Positions 56,885 through 64,000 of a stretch of DNA of 64,000 nt are shown here, piece by piece. The stretch's first letter is position 1. Each line of letters opens with the position of its first letter. The DNA comes from Lineus longissimus (taxonomy: Eukaryota; Nemertea; Pilidiophora; Heteronemertea; Lineidae). The position numbers and the translations under genes are program-made. The stretch is from NCBI RefSeq assembly GCF_910592395.1, contig NC_088325.1, positions 3,439,501 to 3,503,500 of the forward strand, written 5' to 3'. Under the pieces are notes generated by a model that saw only the letters and a list, made by a program, of their open reading frames with translations, made no database searches and was not told where the DNA came from.

Positions 56885-57286
56885 TACGGCAGCAGATTAG
56901 TGCCATAAAAAATAAAATATTATCTCGTTATTACGAGATCTTTTCTCGTTATTATGAGATCTTTTCTCGTTATTACGCGATCTTTTCTCGTTATTACGAG
57001 ATGTTATCTCGTTATTACGAGATCTTTTCTTGTTATTACGAGATGCGAAAGTGCACGCAACATCGAGGATTAAAGCTCAGGATCAAGCGCGGGAAAGGTG
57101 CGTACTTTATAGACCCATATACCATCATCGCGTAATAACGAGATAACATCTCGTAATAACGAGAAAAGATCGCGTAATAACGAGAAAAGATCGCGTAATA
57201 ATGAGAAAAGATCTCGTAATAACGAGATAACATCGCGTAATAACGAGATGATATTTTATTTTTTATGGCACTAATCTGCTGCCGTA
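56885..57286. mobile_element. Inverted-repeat element with TCTCGTTATTACGAGA arrays
   Basis: Ends TACGGCAGCAGATTAGTGCC and GGCACTAATCTGCTGCCGTA, then several copies of CTCGTTATTACGAGATCTTT inward from the left and their reverse from the right. Both arms can fold on themselves and on each other. Confidence 0.92.
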
Positions 57287-58308
57287 TGAATGCACAATGA
57301 TAAAAGACTTTTTAAATTTAAATTTTAAAAAGATTTTGGAATGACAAAAAAATACAAAAACTTTTTTTTTAATTTCAAAAGATACAAAAAAGTTTTTAAA
57401 AACTTAATTTATTTTCTGATTTTCTGTTGTTTGTTCTCTCATTTTTTTGTAAAAAAAACTTTTAAAAACGTATTTTATTTTTTAGTTCGACTAGGGAAAG
57501 AGATATACATGTACATGTATGTCTATAAGAGACATATGTCTATGAGGACAAGATGTCTTACATGTATAGAAATCACCAGATCTCCCCATGCATACTAAGG
57601 TAGATGACTGCTAAGGTAACCCCGCTTCTTTTGACGGGGTATAGGATGAAATTGCGTGAAGTTGTTAGGTGAAATAAGACGTGCAGGGTTAGGAATGTTA
57701 GTCGGATAAGTCACACACACAAAGATGAAGAAATTCCAAATTCCAAAATATGCCAAACATTTATTTATAGACTTGAATATTGCTAATGTTTACATACAGT
57801 GTTCACTTTGCCCTGCTTAACTTCCATTCATACCGAGATTTTACAAGGTTTATCAGAAAGTCAAATAACCCAAACTGATAGAGAAAATATGATGAGCAAA
57901 TGTTGGTGCTACTGAAATGGAACTGCAGCATACTTCGGGGCTGTATTAAGCGGGTAGGGGGTTGGCAGGCTAGGCAAGTGCCCCCAGATGTCTACGAAAA
58001 ACAAGTTTTCCTGCAGATTTGTACCTTTTTTTACCAAAATGTTCTTTTCTGCCAGAGGGCCTTCTGCTCCCCCAAGACCAAAAGTTAAATATGACCATAT
58101 ACTTCCTTATTTTTCAAGGTTATTTTGGCCGAAAGTCACTAAGATGAATTCGATAGATGATTTACTGAATGGAAATTGTTCTTAAAAGATGTCTAGAAGT
58201 CTAGTGTATATAACAATATGATCAAGCTTACACTTTTTCAACAAAGTTGTGCAATAAAAACTTGGAAAAACTCGGTACTCGTGATGTCTGCATAGCATCA
58301 TTCAAAAC
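57287..58308. other. No gene seen
   Basis: T- and A-rich sequence; the short Lys/Phe-rich ORFs are compositional. Confidence 0.35.
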
Positions 58309-58578
58309 TTGCATCTGCATCGATTGTTACAACTATTATTCTTCTTTGCTTCTTCATTACCACTGTGTACCGGCATAATGGGCTATACACCCAATGACAA
58401 TAATCTTTTGGTCATATTCTTTGTAATGCAGGGTGTTTCAATACTACATATACTTCTTCCAGTCTGTATAGCAGGGTATGCTTGTGACGCGATTGTCCAC
58501 AGTGATAACCTCATGACAATATCAAAGACACTAGTATTGCTATACATTTTAAATTATCTAACATGGTTCTTTGCATAA
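58309..58578 (+). CDS. Small hydrophobic ORF, unknown
   Basis: 89 codons, MHLHRLLQLLFFFASSLPLC..., with two to three hydrophobic stretches (LLVIFFVMQGVSILHILLPV and LVLLYILNYLTWFFA). It could be an isolated exon of a membrane receptor or chance coding in AT-rich DNA. No family recognised and no splice evidence. Confidence 0.15.
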   Translation: MHLHRLLQLLFFFASSLPLCTGIMGYTPNDNNLLVIFFVMQGVSILHILLPVCIAGYACDAIVHSDNLMTISKTLVLLYILNYLTWFFA

Positions 58579-58724
58579 CTGGTCTGACATGATGGGTGAG
58601 GACAAGATTAAGAAGGTTCCTCCTAGTCTATGTTGAGAATCATTTCGAAGTGCTTTTGAAAGTTGGCAAAAATAGTTTTGGACCAAATTATTTGCAACAA
58701 GAAGCTTTTTAAATGAGTTGGAGT

Positions 58725-58865
58725 GATTAGCAACACTTGGTTGCCAAGTAACTACTTGGTTGCCAAGTTACTGGAGGCTATTTCACATGTTTCCATAGCA
58801 ACCCCAATTGTTACCAAGTAACATAATCTACTTTGCATGTTTCCAGTGGTTGCTAAGTAAATTTT
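58725..58865. repeat. GTTTCCATAGCAACCCCAA repeat, cluster 1
   Basis: Copies of TTGGTTGCCAAGTAAC and CATGTTTCCATAGCAACC. The same motif recurs at 60835-61070 and 63578-63665. Confidence 0.7.
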
Positions 58866-59159
58866 GCAGTGCAACAAATCTATTGATTTTGCTGCATTAG
58901 TTATAGATATTACATGCACATGTCAAGGTCACAAGGTCATGTCCCAAGATGTGTTTTACAGATTGGATGTAGATTACGATATATCTTTTTGCTCAAACAC
59001 ATGACTTTTCATGAATCACTTGACCACTAAATCTTGCCCGCACCAATCAACACTACCACTCTACTTATGGACTTAACTTGGCTAAAAAAGTGCATTTTAA
59101 AAATCACTTTATACATGTATATATATATATAAGTTACGTTACTGCATATTCAGAAGGGA

Positions 59160-59580
59160 AGTATACTTCATCTATAGGCCTATAACTAGTAGATGACAAT
59201 TCGATTATAAGTGTATATCACTAGTACATGTCTAGAAAACCACACTGTGCATATAACTAGTACATGTCTAGTAAATGATAAGTCTCTTGTTACAAATTTA
59301 CTAGTACATGACCAAGAGTATGAAACTAGTACATGACTAGCTTTTATTACAATTGTATATAACTAGTACATGACTAGTAAATACAAGTGTGTAAAACTAG
59401 AACATGACTTGTTTATTACCAGGGTATATAACTAGTGCATGAGTAGTTTATTGCAAGTGTAAATTACTAGTACATTACCAAGTGCAAATGTATACAGCCA
59501 GTACACAACCTAGTACAAATGTATACAACTTGTATATTACTGATTCAGTACAAGTGTATATAACAACTGTTTCACCAATA
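59160..59580. repeat. Degenerate minisatellite, ACTAGTACATGACTAGT unit
   Basis: About twelve copies of TATAACTAGTACATGACTAG with variable spacers, 30-45 bp apart, decaying to the right. Confidence 0.85.
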
Positions 59581-59963
59581 CAAAACTAGCTGTATTACTA
59601 TAGTGTTCCAAAACCAAGAGGAATACAACATCAAATTTTGTACAGTAGTTCACTGAATGTTCATGGTATATATTTCTCTAAAACTTCACTTTTTACACAA
59701 TTTTTACAGTTTAATTTATAGCCTAAATCATTTAAGAAAATGTATGTATTGATGTATATGTACCATGGAAAAACAGATATAATATACTAGGTCAACACAA
59801 TTAAGTCTGTCACAAAATCCTATCAAAGGTACATGTAAATTAGGCCTTTTCTACAGCCGCCCCTTTGCTGACTAAATTGGGGTGGACACGGTCTTAAGCA
59901 AAGTACTGGCAAAACTAGGCTTATTGGTGTTGCTTCTATGAAATGATGCATGCATTATGTACT

Positions 59964-60165
59964 TAAAGCGCCCGCAAACAAGCAATTCTTGTCACTGCAG
60001 CCTATGATCGTTGTCATAAAAATCTCTTGTTTGCGGTGGCACCTGGAACAAGAATCAGTGCAAGCTGTGATCGATATCAAACTAAGTGATTAATACCGGT
60101 TTTACCGCCAGACAAGTGATCTTTTTATCGCTCATTGCATGAATAACTGTCACAGGTCGCAACTG
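59964..60165. mobile_element. MITE with GCGCCCGCAAACA ends, copy 1
   Basis: AAAGCGCCCGCAAACAAGCA at the left and CTTGTTTGCGGTGGCAC inverted near 60023-60042. It shares TGATCTTTTTATCGCTCATTGC with 61912-62143. Confidence 0.6.
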
Positions 60166-60834
60166 CAAAAATTTATAGTTTTCGGAGCCTTAAGTCACGT
60201 ACAGAGATTTTATGGATATGCAAGTAAGTAATATTCAAACGATTTCAAGAAATTAAAATGATAATCTTTAAAATACATTATGTACATGTAAACGACAACA
60301 ACGTGTGCTCAGATAATGTCACATTGGCGGTAAACAAGTCACCACGTACGGTAAAACAAAAAGGTTCCGTCTTCGCAATGATGTTGAACTTACGTGACAG
60401 ACCCGTTTTGCCGTGTATGACTAAACGTTTGCCATCCAATATGGCTGACATACACACTACCCTATTCATCTTTACAATCTCATCAAAAAACACTTCGTGG
60501 TAAATTTTGCAACTTCATCTTAAAGTGTGTGACTTCCCATTGCAGATGACTGTTAGTACTTTTTACAAATTTTGACTATTTTTAGAGTGTGACAGCATGA
60601 ATTAGACCAACACCATGATTTCACACAGTTAATCTATTCTAAAAGCTATCTATGGTCCTCATCCTCCTGTAACAAGGCTTTGGAAAGCCCTAGTCTACAT
60701 GTATTCCAGGGGCAATTCAAAGGCCTGCTGTAGGAGGTTGACGGCCCAGGGTGTTTGGAAAGATAGGAAAAATTCAAAGTTTATTCAAATGTTTTCTTAA
60801 GTCAACATATTGATTTTTTTCCAAAAGAGTAAAC

Positions 60835-61070
60835 TGATTGGAGGTTGAACTGATCATGGTTTCCTTGGTAACTGACTAAAAAATGTGGTTGCCAAGTAAT
60901 TTCAATCTGCTTTGAATGTTTCCATAGCAACCCCAATGGTTACCAAGGAAGTTCAATGCAAATTTTGAACTGGAACCACAATGGTTGGTTTCCGACCTGC
61001 TTTACATATTGCTATAGCAACCATATTGGTTACTAAGCAAATGTCACACTAATTTGCATATATCCATGGT
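60835..61070. repeat. GTTTCCATAGCAACCCCAA repeat, cluster 2
   Basis: Three spaced copies (TTTCCATAGCAACCCCAATG, TTGCTATAGCAACCATATTG) with GGTTACCAAGGAAG-like tails. Confidence 0.7.
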
Positions 61071-61911
61071 GACTGTTGTTGGAGAAAAGAATGAAGGTTT
61101 CTGCACACAATTAAAAGGAAAGTCAACAGGAAGATATGAAGGTGCAAAATCTACTAAGCTTTAAAGGCGAATGCTATTCATCAAAATTTGAAACTTGAAG
61201 TTAAATTTGAGGTGAATACAAACTGAATATAAATTTCAACAATGCATGTCTTGTTTATGTAGAGGGGCAATGTCTCTATTTACTTGTGGCACAGACAAAA
61301 ACATTGAAGATGAACTGCATATGCCTTTAAATGTTATAATCAAAATCATTGGGCGTCCCAGAAAAAAGACCAGGAATCATCCGAGCCCTACAAATAAATC
61401 AATAGCGCTTTGGTGTCTATGGAGCTGTGGAAAATGGAGGGACACTGTCATGCTCATCCAAAACCCCCTTTAATTAAAGGATTTTAAACTTCAAAACATC
61501 AACTTTCACTGTCAGCTTTAGACCATGAACCCCAATTTGCGAGGCTGTATATATATGTTAAACTGCTTGAAACGACTTCCATCATTTTTCTGGGAAACTC
61601 TAGTTACTGATTACAAAGATGTTAAAATACAAAAGTGCAATGAATTGCTTTTACTGAAATTAACTGAAATTGCTGTTTTCATTCACGGATTCTGCGACAC
61701 CGGAGTTAACAACCAAGAACCACAGAGATATAATCTAAAATATCAACCATGCATTGGAAAATGTTCAAAACGAGAAACCATGGTTCTCTCCTACCCCCGA
61801 AGTGGTAGGGGACCTGAAAAGAAACCACTGAAAAGCCTGAAGGCAAAACTCCACGACACCCACAAACAACAAAGCCTGGAAGACCTAGTGAGAAGAAGAC
61901 CAAAGCGCATG
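61071..61911. other. No gene seen
   Basis: Holds the first part of a 194-codon ORF (61525-62109) that I do not accept as a gene. Confidence 0.35.
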
Positions 61912-62143
61912 TCTAAAGCGCCCGCAAACATGCAATTTTTATTGCACCCACCTGCGATTCAAATCACATCTGACGATGATCACTTGTCTACGTTGGCCAT
62001 CGTATGTCACAGTGACCAGCGAGTCAATATCAAACCTGGCGATAACCAGTTATACTCGCAGAAGAGAGATCTTTTTGTCGCACATTGCAGTGATTATAGT
62101 CGCAGGTAGTAGCACTTTTAAATCACTTGTTTGCAGGCACTCA
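61912..62143. mobile_element. MITE with GCGCCCGCAAACA ends, copy 2
   Basis: AAAGCGCCCGCAAACATGCA at the left and AATCACTTGTTTGCAGGCACT at the right form inverted ends. Confidence 0.7.
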
Positions 62144-62239
62144 AGTCGTATCCATGATCAAACCACATCTACACTCACAAGATTTTCAACAATTTCGAAC
62201 AAAAAGAATTCTTTGAGCAACACGGTGCTATAATCACAA

Positions 62240-62600
62240 CCAGGAAAGTTTAATGCTCTAACTAAAACTGACAGTTTTGACTGAAGCTGATTGAGTTTTC
62301 AAAAAAACTGGTCTAGTGTTGACTGAAATTCATAAATTTTTGGTTGAAATTGGCCGAGTTTTGACAGAAACCGATAAACCTTTAAGTGAAACTGGTAGAG
62401 ATTTGGTTGAATCTCAGGCGAAGTTTTAACTGAAACTGAAAATGTTTCAGTTGAAACTGGTCCAGTTCAGACAAAAACAAATTAAGTTTTGCTTGAAATG
62501 GGCCGTGTTTTGACTGAATCTTGAAAATTTTTAGGCCAAACCGGTAGAGTTTTGACTGAAACATCCCCAGATTTGCTTGAAACTTGGGGCACAGGCATGA
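62240..62600. repeat. Degenerate minisatellite, GTTTTGACTGAAACTGG unit
   Basis: About ten copies, 30-37 bp apart, of TTTTGACTGAAACTGGTAGA-like sequence, strongly diverged. Confidence 0.8.
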
Positions 62601-64000
62601 CTGACAGAGTCCCATAATGTGTGTATTTTACGGAATCCCACAACGTGATGATCGAAAACTGTCAAACAGACCTTCCAAATAGAAAGAAAAATTTTTAGTT
62701 GTTGACTGGTTAAAATTAGCATTTTTGATTTTTCTAATTTGGAGATCATTTCAAATGTTTGAACATTCTGAAAATGTTGATATTACAGTGTTCAATTTCA
62801 TGTCTTGATTGTGAATTTCGGTCCAAAGCTGATAAGAAGTTATAAGATGCTGACACAAGATTGACCAAATGCGACAATATTTAGACAGAGCACAATATCA
62901 CACTGACAGAAAAATAAAGGAGTGTAATAAAATCATTTTTCTATTGTTTTCATGCATACTGACGCATGAACTGGTTTAATTGTTACACAACCTGCCCTAA
63001 TTTCCAAGCCTTCACCCCACAAAAGTAGGGGTAGACATGCACGGCCAGTCCAAAGTGACCTCAAAAGAAAGTCATCAGCGATGTTTTGACCTATTTTTAG
63101 GAATCTGGGGGAATTGGTACCCCTGATGTCTCCTAAAATGCCTTTTTACACCATGCCATAGATTCCACTGAAGATGAAAATGTATGATCCCAAAATAATT
63201 AATCATGCATATTTTTATCAAAATAAACGTGCTTGGCAAAGGCATCACAGCCTGAAATGCCAAAAGCTTGTACAAGATTTGCTGCATCTTGCGAAAGTTT
63301 CCAAATTTTTGATTGTCCAAACCAGATTTGTAAATTCATGATACGTCTGCCGAGCAAAAATCAAAGCCATACCAACAGAACTAAACAAAACATAAAGGAA
63401 AAAGAAAAGAAATGAAATTGGATCATCAGAATTGGTCAAATTAGGAATCAGAAAATAACACCACAATTTTACATGATATAATTGGCAACAAATATCCCTG
63501 GTTGCGGTCAGTGACTGGTGTGCGCTTGCACTCCCATAACAAGGCCTCCAAAATATAAACAAATTCGAATCACAATTTGTTGCCAAGGAAAATTAACTTG
63601 ATTTGCATGTTTCCATAGCAACCCCAATGGTTGCTAAGCATATTTGCATGTTTCCATGGTGACCACTGCGAGTAGGGTAGAAATAACTTGATATCATGGG
63701 TACTCATTCTGAAGAGTTCGATCAGCTCAATCTGATGGTATATTTTGTTAAATGAAACAATTTTCCAATTTTGAAGTGGTGTTTTTTCTGTTTTCCCTGT
63801 TTGACCGATCAGGGTTGAAATTTGGTTTTTCACTCGGAGGGCAAAGCTGCAGAACTAAGGACCTTGTGCGAATTTATAGTTCTGTGGGCATAATCTGCTA
63901 TGGCCGTTGCCGAATTGAAATTTCAACCCTGCTGATGCCCTCCATCAACGAACAGAACGGCACGTAATATAAAACATATGAACTGACTCATACTGATTAC
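62601..64000. other. No gene seen to window end
   Basis: 63578-63665 is a third cluster of the GTTTCCATAGCAACCCCAA repeat. Short ORFs here lack support. Confidence 0.35.

Noticed and set aside
61525-62109. 194-codon ORF
   Set aside because: Its last third is a MITE (61912-62143), composition is not protein-like, and no domain or splice support was found.

Overview
This is a metazoan nuclear window: small coding exons with GT/AG introns sit in about 85-90% non-coding DNA crowded with short inverted-repeat elements, LINE fragments, tRNA-derived SINEs and satellites. The repeat style (a roughly 1.1 kb element ending in an ACG microsatellite plus a GCTCACCT/AGGTGAGC hairpin) and the FMRFamide-type receptor fit a marine invertebrate, most likely a lophotrochozoan (mollusc, annelid or brachiopod). 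I cannot name the species.

Layout. (1) 394-1707 (+): class A GPCR of the FMRFamide-receptor type, essentially one exon. (2) 4587-10955 (+): a six-exon secreted protein of 442 residues, rich in Pro, Glu, Ser and Lys, with sixteen PTG octapeptide repeats. Every intron is phase 1 and three exons end in related acidic/helical tails. I recognise no family. (3) 14793-15645: a decayed P2X7-C-terminus-like ORF (+) facing a THAP zinc-finger exon (-). (4) 17289-19368: two head-to-tail copies of a roughly 1.04 kb terminal-inverted-repeat element. (5) 20786-21734 (-): main exon of a DXD sugar transferase with a type II anchor; a mariner-like MITE begins 8 bp past its stop. (6) 27714-37657 (+): MRPL41, three exons, with an 8.5 kb second intron full of repeats, including a LINE tail whose last coding segment has been amplified as a 124-bp tandem array. 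(7) 38-45 kb: satellites and MITEs. (8) 45585-54027 (-): nine exons of a protein with a PEX19-like core and a C-terminal CaaX box, preceded by a duplicated pair of Ser-rich and Lys/Glu-rich exons; its 5' end was not found. (9) 54.4-64 kb: a 122-bp satellite derived from a second LINE ORF2 tail, then MITEs and degenerate minisatellites, with no confident gene.

The genes do not form a pathway; they are ordinary neighbours in a repeat-rich genome. The most novel items are the phase-1 modular secreted protein, the PEX19-like protein with expanded KE-rich N-terminal exons and duplicated splice donors, the two satellites born from reverse-transcriptase C-termini, and a dispersed repeat carrying nuclear-receptor half-site clusters. 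Exon borders were set by reading frame and splice consensus only; no transcript or database evidence was available.
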